From: CBDCUW01 sp965222745
GTDB lineage: Bacteria > Planctomycetota > Planctomycetia > Pirellulales > Pirellulaceae
Direction: 5' to 3'
Length of the DNA stretch: 64,000 nt
Assembly: GCA_965222745.1 (NCBI GenBank)
Contig: CBDCUW010000004.1
Span: forward strand, 62,001 to 126,000
How positions within the stretch are numbered: the first letter of the stretch is position 1; each line of letters opens with the position of its first letter. Made by a program: the position numbers and the translations under genes. Positions 8,611 to 17,533 of the stretch are shown one piece after another. Under the pieces are notes generated by a model that was not told where the DNA came from, did no database searches, and saw only the letters and a program-made list of their open reading frames with translations.

Positions 8611-9861
8611 ATGAAACGCCTCCCTTTCATCGCAGCGTTCCTACTCAGTTGGCTCGCTGTTTCCAGTTCGAGCGCAGATTCGCCGATCCAGCCTGGCGAT
8701 CGCATTGCAATCGTTGGCAACACATTCGCCGATCAATTGCGGATCCACGGATACCTCGAAACGCTGCTTCTGCTGCGGTGGAGCGAGAATCCTGTCTCGA
8801 TCCGCAATCTCGGTTGGGGCGGAGACATGCTGAGTGCTCGCGATCGACCAACGAATTTTCCCAGCGAGGAGTCGACCCTCACTGCGCACCAGACAGATGT
8901 CATCATCGCGTGCTTCGGCATGGGTGAATCCTTCAACGGCAAGGAGGGCCTTGATGACTTCAAGAGCCAACTAAGTTCGTTTATCGCGTCACATGCAGGC
9001 AAGAAGTACAACGGCCAGTCCGAGGTGCGTTTGATTTTGGTTTCGCCGATTGCCTACGAAGACCTTGGGCAACTGACCCCACAACTGGAACAAAGGAATC
9101 ACGATTTGGAGGCGTACACAGGCGCAATTCGAGAGGTCGCGTCTGCCGCAAAAGTTCCTTTCGTGGATCTGTTTTCATCTTCGCGATATTTGATGGACGA
9201 ACCCGTGGGGCCAAGCTTGACAACGAACGGCATCCACCTCAATGCCTATGGACATTGGGCAATAAGCCGCACGTTCTGCGATCAACTTATCGACAGCGAC
9301 ACGGCGGCAAGTCCTCTCCCCTGGCAACTCACCATCGATGCCGCTGCGTCGACTGGTGAGAGTCGTGGAGTGAAGATCTTCGATGTTTCCGCGAACGAAT
9401 CGGGCCTCGCGTTTCAGGTAACAGAAACGTCGTTTCCAAATCTGGCGCCGCCCACTGACGCGACACCTCCTCCGCCATTGCAGCTTCATCGCGATACACT
9501 CGTCGTTGAGAATCTCAAGCCAGGAAGATACCGGCTCACCGTGGATGGAAAACCTGTCGCTGCGGCGGATGAGAAGACCTGGAGCGAAGGAGTGCCCATC
9601 GATTCGTCGCCAACACACGTTGCGTTGGAGGCGTACCGCGCTGCGGTAAACCACAAAAACCTGCAGTTCACCTACAGCTGGAAGGCGCTCAATCAGGTTC
9701 ACATCGTGGGAGAACGAAGGACTTCACCTAGCGGAAGAGCGTTGCCAAAGGAAGTCATCGAATTCAACAACCTCGCGAACCGGAGCGACGCGGCTCTACG
9801 AAACGGGATCGAGCTCAAGACTCGACTGTGGCGTGTTGTGCGTGTTGCACATGACAAATGA
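8611..9861 (+). CDS. SGNH/GDSL-type hydrolase, secreted
   Basis: 416 aa from ATG 8611, the start that gives a clean signal peptide (MKRLPFIAAFLLSWLAVSSS). SGNH blocks visible: block I RIAIVGNTFAD, with GNT in place of the usual GDS; block II NLGWGGDML; block III-like CFGMGESF; block V TTNGIHLNAYGH with the catalytic Asp position replaced by Asn. The usual nucleophile and the Asp are therefore atypical, a pattern I recall in planctomycete paralogues, so activity is uncertain. The last codons (HDK-stop) are supplied by the right copy of the TGTCAT-type repeat. Likely acts on acetylated or esterified glycans if active. Confidence 0.85.
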   Translation: MKRLPFIAAFLLSWLAVSSSSADSPIQPGDRIAIVGNTFADQLRIHGYLETLLLLRWSENPVSIRNLGWGGDMLSARDRPTNFPSEESTLTAHQTDVIIACFGMGESFNGKEGLDDFKSQLSSFIASHAGKKYNGQSEVRLILVSPIAYEDLGQLTPQLEQRNHDLEAYTGAIREVASAAKVPFVDLFSSSRYLMDEPVGPSLTTNGIHLNAYGHWAISRTFCDQLIDSDTAASPLPWQLTIDAAASTGESRGVKIFDVSANESGLAFQVTETSFPNLAPPTDATPPPPLQLHRDTLVVENLKPGRYRLTVDGKPVAAADEKTWSEGVPIDSSPTHVALEAYRAAVNHKNLQFTYSWKALNQVHIVGERRTSPSGRALPKEVIEFNNLANRSDAALRNGIELKTRLWRVVRVAHDK

Positions 9862-9886
9862 CGATTGACAAATAACCAATGACAGA
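9850..9886. repeat. TGTCAT-type dispersed repeat, right copy
   Basis: Contains GACAAATGA and similar words, inverted relative to the copy at 8.53 kb and related to the perfect arms at 1.2 and 1.6 kb. As at 1.6 kb, GACAAATGA provides the stop codon of the enclosed gene. Confidence 0.6.
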
Positions 9887-9911
9887 TCTCCTCCATCCAC
9901 CCTGCCTGCAA

Positions 9912-12900
9912 ATGCGTTTCGCGTGCAGGTTCGTTCTCACCGCGATCGGTTGTGCTTTTCTGTTAGCAGCGCTCGCGGGGATCGCGGTGGCTCAAGACGC
10001 AACCGGGATCAAAGCCAAGAACCTTGAAGGCGCCAACCTGGACTTGATGAACAATCACGATCCAAAGTCGCAGCTCGAGAATTTTGAGCTTCTGCCGGGT
10101 TACCAAGTCAACCTGTTCGCTTCGGATCCCATGTTAGCCAACCCTGTTCACATGCACTGGGATTCAAGAGGTCGACTCTGGGTCGCTTGCTCGTGGGCCT
10201 ATCCACAACTCAAGCCCGGCGACGTTGCTAACGACAAGATCATCATTCTGGAAGACACGGATGATGACGGCATGGCGGACAAGTCGACTGTTTTCGCAGA
10301 TGGTCTGTACCTTCCAACTGGATTGGAACTGGCCAATGGCGGTTGCTACGTCGCCCAGTCACCGGATGTGTTCTTCCTGAAAGATACCAGCGGCGACGAC
10401 GTCGCAGATGTGAAGGAGTTGGTTCTGACCGGTTTCGGGATCGAGGACAGCCACCATTCGATCAGCGCGTGGCGTCGAGGACCGGGTGGTTGGATCTATT
10501 TCCAAGAAGGGATCTTTCTTCATTCCCAAGTCGAAACGCAGCATGGAGTGGTGAGAAATTTCAACGGCGGCGTTTATCAGTTCAACCCGCGGACCCAGCA
10601 GCTGCGAGTCTTTTGCACAGGCACAGGTGGCAATCCATGGGGGCATGTTTTTGATGAATGGGGCCAGTCGTTCATGGTCAACAACCCGCGAATCATGTAT
10701 CTCTCTCCAGCGACAGGAAACAGTGGTGAGAAGATTCGAATCCCTCCGTTGATTAGCACCGAGAAGCAATGTGGCGGTGATCTCGCCACGGGCACGCACG
10801 TCGGCGACGACATTCGTGGAAATCTTCTCAGTGGGCGTTTCAAAAGCCGGACAATCATCCGCTATGAGTTGATCGAACAGGGTGCCGGATTCAGCGCCAA
10901 TGTGCTTCAGCCGTTGATATCATCTAAACACCCAAACTTCCGCCCGGTCGACGTGAAGATCGGTCCGGATGGCGCGGTTTACGTTGCGGATTGGTACAAC
11001 TCAATCATCAATCACGCGCAACACGATTTTCGCGATCCGCGTCGCGATCACGAGCACGGACGAATCTGGCGGATCACGCATAAAGATCGCCCGCTCGTGG
11101 AAAAACCGAAGCTGCATGGCACCTCCCTTTCCAACCTTGTCGAGCATTTGAAGAGCCCCGAAGCATGGACACGCCACCAGGCGAGAAAGGAACTGAGCGA
11201 ACGGGATGCTGACGAAGTGTTTGTTGCACTTGAGAACTGGGTCGAAGATCTTGATCCTGACGCGCCGGCATACGACCACCATCTCGTCGAAGCGATGTGG
11301 GCTTGCCAAAATGTGGAACGCCCCAGCGAAAAGATTCTTCGCCTTGTCTTGAATGCCAAAGATGGCCATGCTCGCTCTGCTGGAGCTCGAATCATTCGCT
11401 ATTGGCACAACGAACTGTCCGACCCAATTGGAATGATCGCGAAAGCATGCGGCGATCCCTTCCCGCGAACACGAATGGAAGCAGTCCTCTCTGCGGGATA
11501 CATCCCCAAAGCAGAGGCATATGCGGCAGCCCTGAATTCCGTCGATCATGCGAACGATTCCTTTCTCAATCAGGCGCTTCCGCAAACAAGAAAAGCTCTG
11601 GAAAAGTATTGGCGTCCGGCACTCGAGGCTGGAACGCTTCGATTCGAGAAAGAGTCTCACCGAGCATTCGCAGAACAAGAGGCGGGAATCGGATTCGAAG
11701 CGAGGCTCGCAGACTTCTTAAGCCAGAACTCTCCAAGCGAAAAGGAGATCGCCGGGGTCTGTGAACAGCTGAAAACGGTTGGTACCGAGACGGACCTGCA
11801 ACAAGTTGTTTCCGCGCTCACCAACAGAAACGGAATCAGGTCTCCCGACGCCGCGATCGCGCTGTTGGAAACGATGAAGGGACTGGCTCGCTCTCATCGT
11901 TCGAGGTTACTGCCGCGGCGAATGCAGGGGCTGAGGAGATTACTCCAAAATGAAAACGACGCGGTCGCGGTTCTCGCCGCTGACAATCTTGGTATTTGGG
12001 GCGTCCCCAAATCCGCCGGTGTGCTGACCGATATTGTGTCTGATGCCGAGCGACAACCTGGGCTACGGCGATCGGCCGCAGTTGCTCTTGCAAGAGTCGG
12101 TGGGAAAGATGGACTTGAAACACTGGTCAGTATCTCCAAGGAAGGTGATCCTGAATCCCGCTACGCCGCGCTTACCGGATTGATCACCACTGACTTGGAC
12201 GGTGGCGTGCCCCTGGCCGCCCAATTGCTGGCCGACGACCCTGGCCAGACCAATCCTGTGCCGCTCATTCGTGCGATCATCAAGCACCGAAAAGGCGGCA
12301 AGCTGCTGGCCCAAGCCTTACAGGGTGTCGAGATTCATCCAACGGTCATGACCGGCGTCAGTGCGTTTCATCGCGATTCCGGCATGCTTCCTAAGGAGCT
12401 TGTGCCGATGTTTCAACCTTTGTCAGGCTCCCAGTCGCTTAGCACTTTGCTGATGCACGAAGACCAGAACAAGCTTTCCAACGACGTCGAAGAATTCGGA
12501 GACGCAGCCAGAGGCGAGATGGTTTATCGGCGCAAAGCTCTCTCATGCATGAGCTGTCATGCAATTGGTCCCGCCGGTTCACCGATCGGCCCAAACCTGG
12601 TCGCGGTCGGCGCAGCGGCAAAGACCGGATACATCATCGAGTCGATTCTCCAGCCCGATAAGGCGATCGCAGAGCACTACGAGAACCGGATGTTTGTGCT
12701 TGATGACGGGACAATCCAGAAGGGGATCGTCACCTTCAAAAGTGAAAAGGAAATTGTAGTTCGGGATGCGGCGCTCGCGGGCAAGGAAGTGAGGCTTGCG
12801 GTGGATGAGATCGTTGCAGAGAGAGGAGCGGCGTCGGCGATGCCTTCCGGATTGGCGGATCAACTGAGCAGCCGTCAAGAGTTTCTCGACCTCGCCAAGT

Positions 12901-13337
12901 TTGTGTCGGTTCTAGGAAAGCCAGGAGACTATGCCAACAACGAAAGCCCCGTGATTCGAAAATGGCGCGTCGTGGCAATTCCAACAAGCGACAAGGCTCC
13001 GGGCGAAGACGCGCCGTGGATCCCGGCCTATAGCAAGGTCAGTGGAGAACTGCCCAGCGAGGATTTTCCAACCGGGGATCGCGTGTTCGTCCAGGGAAAC
13101 CTGATCGTGCAAGTTGCCGGACCCGTAAAATTCTCGCTCAACAGCCATACGGGGCTTCGAGTTTGGATCGATGGAAATGAGATCCCCAATCCGCTGGGCA
13201 CAATCGAACTTGCGAAAGGCCGGAGAACATTGACCTTTGCGATCGATCGTACCCAACGAGGTGACGTGGGGTTGAGAGTTGAACTGGTACCTACATCGGG
13301 ATCGCCAGCAAAGTATCAACCCGAAGGCGGGATATGA
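9912..13337 (+). CDS. PVC-type heme-binding propeller/HEAT protein
   Basis: 1141 aa from ATG 9912, chosen for its signal peptide (CRFVLTAIGCAFLLAALAGIA); an in-frame ATG at 9879 adds 11 residues. N-terminal membrane-bound-dehydrogenase beta-propeller (LLPGYQVNLFASDP, DSRGRLWVACSWAYP, FRPVDVKIGPDGAVYVADWY), middle HEAT-like helical repeats, then a cytochrome c-like domain with CMSCH at 879-883, distal Met probably in the segment after GPNLVAVG, and a last beta-rich segment of about 120 residues (GLRVWIDGNEIP). Exported electron-transfer or sugar-oxidation role is inferred from the family. Confidence 0.93.
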   Translation: MRFACRFVLTAIGCAFLLAALAGIAVAQDATGIKAKNLEGANLDLMNNHDPKSQLENFELLPGYQVNLFASDPMLANPVHMHWDSRGRLWVACSWAYPQLKPGDVANDKIIILEDTDDDGMADKSTVFADGLYLPTGLELANGGCYVAQSPDVFFLKDTSGDDVADVKELVLTGFGIEDSHHSISAWRRGPGGWIYFQEGIFLHSQVETQHGVVRNFNGGVYQFNPRTQQLRVFCTGTGGNPWGHVFDEWGQSFMVNNPRIMYLSPATGNSGEKIRIPPLISTEKQCGGDLATGTHVGDDIRGNLLSGRFKSRTIIRYELIEQGAGFSANVLQPLISSKHPNFRPVDVKIGPDGAVYVADWYNSIINHAQHDFRDPRRDHEHGRIWRITHKDRPLVEKPKLHGTSLSNLVEHLKSPEAWTRHQARKELSERDADEVFVALENWVEDLDPDAPAYDHHLVEAMWACQNVERPSEKILRLVLNAKDGHARSAGARIIRYWHNELSDPIGMIAKACGDPFPRTRMEAVLSAGYIPKAEAYAAALNSVDHANDSFLNQALPQTRKALEKYWRPALEAGTLRFEKESHRAFAEQEAGIGFEARLADFLSQNSPSEKEIAGVCEQLKTVGTETDLQQVVSALTNRNGIRSPDAAIALLETMKGLARSHRSRLLPRRMQGLRRLLQNENDAVAVLAADNLGIWGVPKSAGVLTDIVSDAERQPGLRRSAAVALARVGGKDGLETLVSISKEGDPESRYAALTGLITTDLDGGVPLAAQLLADDPGQTNPVPLIRAIIKHRKGGKLLAQALQGVEIHPTVMTGVSAFHRDSGMLPKELVPMFQPLSGSQSLSTLLMHEDQNKLSNDVEEFGDAARGEMVYRRKALSCMSCHAIGPAGSPIGPNLVAVGAAAKTGYIIESILQPDKAIAEHYENRMFVLDDGTIQKGIVTFKSEKEIVVRDAALAGKEVRLAVDEIVAERGAASAMPSGLADQLSSRQEFLDLAKFVSVLGKPGDYANNESPVIRKWRVVAIPTSDKAPGEDAPWIPAYSKVSGELPSEDFPTGDRVFVQGNLIVQVAGPVKFSLNSHTGLRVWIDGNEIPNPLGTIELAKGRRTLTFAIDRTQRGDVGLRVELVPTSGSPAKYQPEGGI

Positions 13338-13706
13338 TATGTATCGCTCGCGGGAACAGCAACGTATTGTCGGAGCCGATGGCGACACTGCGATGAGGCT
13401 CTCCTAAGATGACGGCGCAAGGGGACAATGCTCCTGATACCTCCGAGTTCGATTCCAAGCCACAACCCAAGTCTGGTCAGCCCGACGATCGATTCACGTT
13501 CCCGGTCAGGCCGTCGTTACGATCGTTTCACGAGGAGTGGGGGCGATATATCGCCAAGGACGCTTCCTCTACTGGGCTGGACGAGTGGTACCTCAGCAAT
13601 GCACTCGCTTCGTTACCTGGTTGACCACAGGCATCTTTCCCAGTTCCCAGGTGGCGTCAACGAGCAGGAACTGCGAGTTGATGACGCTGCCCGACTAAGA
13701 ATGGAG
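13338..13706. other. Intergenic, no supported gene
   Basis: A 71-codon ORF at 13409-13624 (+) is Pro/Asp-rich at its start and ends LDEWYLSNALASLPG; I do not recognise it, and a neighbouring frame continues with similar-looking residues, so it may be a decayed fragment. Nothing else is seen before the palindrome at 13707. Confidence 0.4.
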
Positions 13707-13803
13707 ACAACCGCGAAAGATACGAAATTGGCGAAAGTTAGAAATGAAGATGGCGTAATCCTGCGACAATCCTTTTCGCGTATTTTGCATCTTTCGCGGT
13801 TGT
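13707..13803. repeat. 97-bp palindromic repeat, copy A
   Basis: Imperfect palindrome: the left arm ACAACCGCGAAAGATACGAA (13707 on) pairs with the right arm ending TTGCATCTTTCGCGGTTGT at 13803. The outer 30 bases of both arms are identical to copy B (14227-14323), while the central 35 or so bases differ, so the arms are conserved and the loops are not. Lies 10 bases before the GxxExxY start. Confidence 0.9.
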
Positions 13804-13813
13804 ATTACGGAGC

Positions 13814-14206
13814 GTGGCAGTGGACGTTTTTTACAAAGACGAGTGTTATCGGATCATGGGAGCATGCTTCGAGGTTTACAAAGAGAAAGGCTGTGGGTTC
13901 GTCGAACCGGTCTATCAAGAATGCTTGTCGCTCGAATTGGCTATCCAGAGCATTCCGTTCGCCGAACAGGTAGAGCTGTCTCTCGACTACAAAGGTCGAC
14001 AACTTCAGCAAACGTACAAACCTGACTTTGTCTGCTTTGAAAAGATCATTGTGGAAATCAAAGCGGTCTCCAACCTTGCAGATGAGCATCGGGCACAGGT
14101 TCACAACTACTTGAAAGCAACTGGGTACAAACTCGGATTACTGGTCAATTTCGGCCATTACCCAAAAGTTGAGTGGGAGAGAATCGTTCGTGACCGAAAA
14201 ACATAG
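13814..14206 (+). CDS. GxxExxY protein (PDDEXK_3 superfamily)
   Basis: 130 aa. Carries the defining GxxExxY motif as GFVEPVY, preceded by YRIMGACFEVYKEKG, and a PD-(D/E)xK-like core KPDFVCFEKIIVEIKAV with the order D...E-x-K, then an AQVHNYLKATGYKLGLLVNFG tail typical of the family. Starts with GTG 13814; a second GTG at 13820 is possible. It sits exactly between two copies of a 97-bp palindrome. The family is a predicted nuclease of unknown role and is repeatedly found between such palindromes in other genomes (from memory). Confidence 0.92.
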   Translation: MAVDVFYKDECYRIMGACFEVYKEKGCGFVEPVYQECLSLELAIQSIPFAEQVELSLDYKGRQLQQTYKPDFVCFEKIIVEIKAVSNLADEHRAQVHNYLKATGYKLGLLVNFGHYPKVEWERIVRDRKT

Positions 14207-14226
14207 GAAGAGGAGGCTCGTTTTGA

Positions 14227-14323
14227 ACAACCGCGAAAGATACGAAATTGGCGAAAAGAACATCTGGATTCGCCTATCTCTGAACATGAATACTTTCGCG
14301 TATTTTGCATCTTTCGCGGTTGT
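14227..14323. repeat. 97-bp palindromic repeat, copy B
   Basis: Same length and orientation as copy A, 520 bases downstream. Left 30 bases (14227-14256) and right 30 bases (14294-14323) match copy A exactly; the loop region differs. Together the two copies bracket the GxxExxY gene as direct repeats, each itself palindromic. Confidence 0.9.
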
Positions 14324-14422
14324 CTTCGCTGCATCGCCGTCCGTCGTGGAACATCTGGATGATTCCACATTACACTGTCTACCCAAGAGACTTGTATCAA
14401 CCGCGTTGAACCGACCGCCACA

Positions 14423-17400
14423 ATGAACTTCAAAACACTCACTTCGTTGCTTGCTTTGGTCCTGGTTTCAGGCACGGTGCGCGCCATTGAGTCTCCGCAG
14501 CAAGTACGTCCTGATCACGAGCAGCGAATGAAGCTTGGAACAGAGTTGTTCCGAAATTCCATTCGTCATGCACTCTCGGTCCATTGCCTGAAATGCCATG
14601 GTGGCGAGAAAGTGCGTGCCGATTTCGACATCTCATCGAGAGAGTCGTTGATCGATTCGGGACACGTGGATCTCAAGGACCCGGAATCCAGTTATCTCTT
14701 GGGGCTAGTACGGCATGAAGAGGAGCCCAACATGCCGCCGTCGGGCGACAAGCTTCCGGAGCCGTTGATCGCTGACCTGAAACGCTGGATAGAACTTGGA
14801 GCACCCTACGACAAACCGCTGATTGAGAAAGCAGGCTCGGAACCGGCCGAGATGCAAGTCACTGAAAGCGACCGCGAATTCTGGTCGTTTCGTGAGTTGT
14901 CCGAGACGGAACCACCGACTGACGGCAGTGGCTGGGCGCAAACCGATTCCGATCGCTTTGTGCTCGCCAGGCTAATGCAAAACAGTCTCAAGCCCAATCC
15001 ACCGGCCGACGACCGGACCCGCGTTCGCAGAACCTATCTGGATTTGATTGGGTTGCCTCCGACGCCAGAGCAGATGGACGCAGCGTTGGAATCTTCGCAC
15101 GAGGATCTGGTCGACGAGTTGCTCGACAGCCCACACTACGGCGAACGTTGGGCCAGGCATTGGCTGGACGCTGCGCGGTTTGCCGAAAGCCATGGTTTCG
15201 AACAAGACTATGACCGCAAGTTCGCCTATCACTATCGCGACTTTGTGATCAAGGCGCTAAATGCTGACATGCCATGGGACCAATTTGTTCGCTGGCAGAT
15301 TGCCGGAGACGAAATCGCTCCCGATGAACCACTCGCCATGATGGCGACCGGCTTTTTGGGAGCGGGAGTGTTTCCCACTCAGTTGACCGAGAAAGAATTC
15401 GAAAGTGCTCGCTACGACGAACTCGACGACATGGCGGCGACAATTGGAACGGCAATGCTTGGGCTGACCGTTGGCTGCGCAAGATGCCATGACCACAAGT
15501 TTGATCCGATTCCATCGACCGACTACTACCGGTTTGTCTCAACCTTTACCACGACCATTCGCAGCGAAATCGATATCCAACTCGATCGCCAAGTTCACCA
15601 AGCCAAACTGGCGGAATGGAAAGCCGATCACGATGGCCGTGTCGCCGCTCGTGCCAGCTATCAAAATCGCCCCGAATTCACGGCACGATTTGAGACATGG
15701 CTCGAAAAGGATGCTCGTTCTGCAATCGCAAAAAGCGAGTGGACGGTTCTCGATGTTTCCGATTCAACCTCTAGTCAGAACGCCACGACGCTGACACCTC
15801 AACCAGATGGCTCGATTCTGGCAAGCGGAAAACCACCTAGCAAAGAAACGTACACGATCAAATCGAAGACCGCGTCCAGTCCCATTCGTTTCATCAGAAT
15901 CGAAGCGTTGACAGACGAGTCGATGAAGCGGTTGGGGCCCGGTCGAGCGAGCAACGGCAATTTCGCGCTCAGCAATTTGAAGCTCTTTTCAACGCCGCCG
16001 GGTGAGAATCCCATTCGAAAACAAATCAAACTGGTCTCGGCGAAAGCGACACACCAACAAAATGAAGGCAGCCTTTCGGTCGCGTCCGCAATCGATCAGG
16101 ACCCAACCGGCACCGGCTGGGCAGTTGACTTCGGAGGCATCGGCAAGAATCAAGCCGCCGTGTTTGAGTTGGAAACGCCGCTTGAAGTCGAAAAGGAGAT
16201 CCGGCTCGAATTCCAGCTTACCTTTTCCAATAATGCTCAGCACAGCATGGGGCGATTTCGTCTGTCGGTCAGCGGCTCAGCGGATCCTCCAGTCGTGGTG
16301 GACGATGGGCGATCGGAGGCGTTGAGCAAGGCGCTCGCCGCGCTGGAAAGCGGCGCGTTGAAACCCGCACACCGCGAAACCCTTTTTTCGATCTTCGCGT
16401 CGCAAGATCCGGGCTGGAAGAAGCTGGACCAAGCCGTGCAATCCTCACTTGCGCAGAAGCCACAACCGAACAAGGTGAAGGTGCAGGTATCTAGCGAAGG
16501 TTTTGCACCAACCAAACATCACGCCGACGGACGTGGGTTTCCCCACTTTTATCCCGAGACGCATTTCCTTGGTCGTGGTGATCCCAACCAGAAAAAGGGG
16601 ATCGCAAAATCGGGATTCCTACAAGTCTTGATGCAAAGCGGAAAAACAAGCGCCCATTGGCAACAAACACCGCCGCCCAACTGGACTCGCACGAGCTATC
16701 GCCGAACCGGAATGGCGAATTGGATCACCGACACCGAACACGGCGCTGGGCATCTGCTCGCCCGAGTGATCGCGAATCGAATTTGGCATCATCACTTCGG
16801 TCATGGCATCGTGACCACGCCAAACGATTTTGGGCTGCAGGGCTCTCCTCCAACTCATCCGCAGTTGCTTGACTTCCTTGCCCGGCAATTGATCGCCAAC
16901 GACTGGAGCATCAAAGCGCTGCATCGTGAGATCCTGCTCAGCGCCACGTGGTTGCAGAGCAACTCGCCTTCGTCAGAGAAATCCAAGATTGATCCGGAGA
17001 ACAAATGGTTGTGGCGGTTTCCGAGGCGACGACTTGAAGCGGAAATCGTGCGTGATTCCATGCTGGCCGCTTCCGGCATGCTCGACACGAAACGATTCGG
17101 TCCTGGGACACTCGACCCGAATCACCGTCGCCGCAGCATTTACTTCATGATCAAACGCAGCCGACTCGTTCCGATGATGCAGATCTTCGATCAGCCGGAA
17201 CCGCTTTCCAGCCAGGGTAGCCGCCCCAGCACGACGATCGCGCCTCAGGCACTGCTAGTCATGAACAACCCGCAGGTCGTGCAATGGGCATCAGCCTTTG
17301 CCGAAAGCGTGCGAGAACAAGACACCGATGACGCGATTCGTCACATCTATCGCCGTGCGTTGGGACGGGAACCAAACCCATCCGAGCTGAAGGAGAACCG

Positions 17401-17533
17401 CAGCTTTGTTGAACATCAGGCAGCTTCTTATGCGGAATCATCGAATCTGGGTGGGGCGGACGGCAGGCAACTTGCTTTGACTGATCTCTGCCAAATCGTC
17501 TTTGGGCTTAACGAATTCATTTATCTACCATGA
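14423..17533 (+). CDS. PSCyt1/DUF1549/DUF1553 secreted cytochrome-like protein
   Basis: 1036 aa with signal peptide (LTSLLALVLVSGTVRA). PSCyt1 heme-binding-like motif CLKCH at 55-59, DUF1549 region with YLDLIGLPPTPEQ, SPHYGERWARHWLDAARF and CARCHDHKFDP (CARCH 352-356), a beta-rich insert around residues 430-630, and the DUF1553 end (ANRIWHHHFGHGIV, FGLQGSPPTHPQLLDFLA, RRRLEAEIVRDSMLA). Stop overlaps the next start (ATGA, 17530-17533), so it is co-translated with a DUF1501 protein, the standard planctomycete pair. Role unknown; linkage to sulfatases suggests polysaccharide breakdown. Confidence 0.95.
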   Translation: MNFKTLTSLLALVLVSGTVRAIESPQQVRPDHEQRMKLGTELFRNSIRHALSVHCLKCHGGEKVRADFDISSRESLIDSGHVDLKDPESSYLLGLVRHEEEPNMPPSGDKLPEPLIADLKRWIELGAPYDKPLIEKAGSEPAEMQVTESDREFWSFRELSETEPPTDGSGWAQTDSDRFVLARLMQNSLKPNPPADDRTRVRRTYLDLIGLPPTPEQMDAALESSHEDLVDELLDSPHYGERWARHWLDAARFAESHGFEQDYDRKFAYHYRDFVIKALNADMPWDQFVRWQIAGDEIAPDEPLAMMATGFLGAGVFPTQLTEKEFESARYDELDDMAATIGTAMLGLTVGCARCHDHKFDPIPSTDYYRFVSTFTTTIRSEIDIQLDRQVHQAKLAEWKADHDGRVAARASYQNRPEFTARFETWLEKDARSAIAKSEWTVLDVSDSTSSQNATTLTPQPDGSILASGKPPSKETYTIKSKTASSPIRFIRIEALTDESMKRLGPGRASNGNFALSNLKLFSTPPGENPIRKQIKLVSAKATHQQNEGSLSVASAIDQDPTGTGWAVDFGGIGKNQAAVFELETPLEVEKEIRLEFQLTFSNNAQHSMGRFRLSVSGSADPPVVVDDGRSEALSKALAALESGALKPAHRETLFSIFASQDPGWKKLDQAVQSSLAQKPQPNKVKVQVSSEGFAPTKHHADGRGFPHFYPETHFLGRGDPNQKKGIAKSGFLQVLMQSGKTSAHWQQTPPPNWTRTSYRRTGMANWITDTEHGAGHLLARVIANRIWHHHFGHGIVTTPNDFGLQGSPPTHPQLLDFLARQLIANDWSIKALHREILLSATWLQSNSPSSEKSKIDPENKWLWRFPRRRLEAEIVRDSMLAASGMLDTKRFGPGTLDPNHRRRSIYFMIKRSRLVPMMQIFDQPEPLSSQGSRPSTTIAPQALLVMNNPQVVQWASAFAESVREQDTDDAIRHIYRRALGREPNPSELKENRSFVEHQAASYAESSNLGGADGRQLALTDLCQIVFGLNEFIYLP

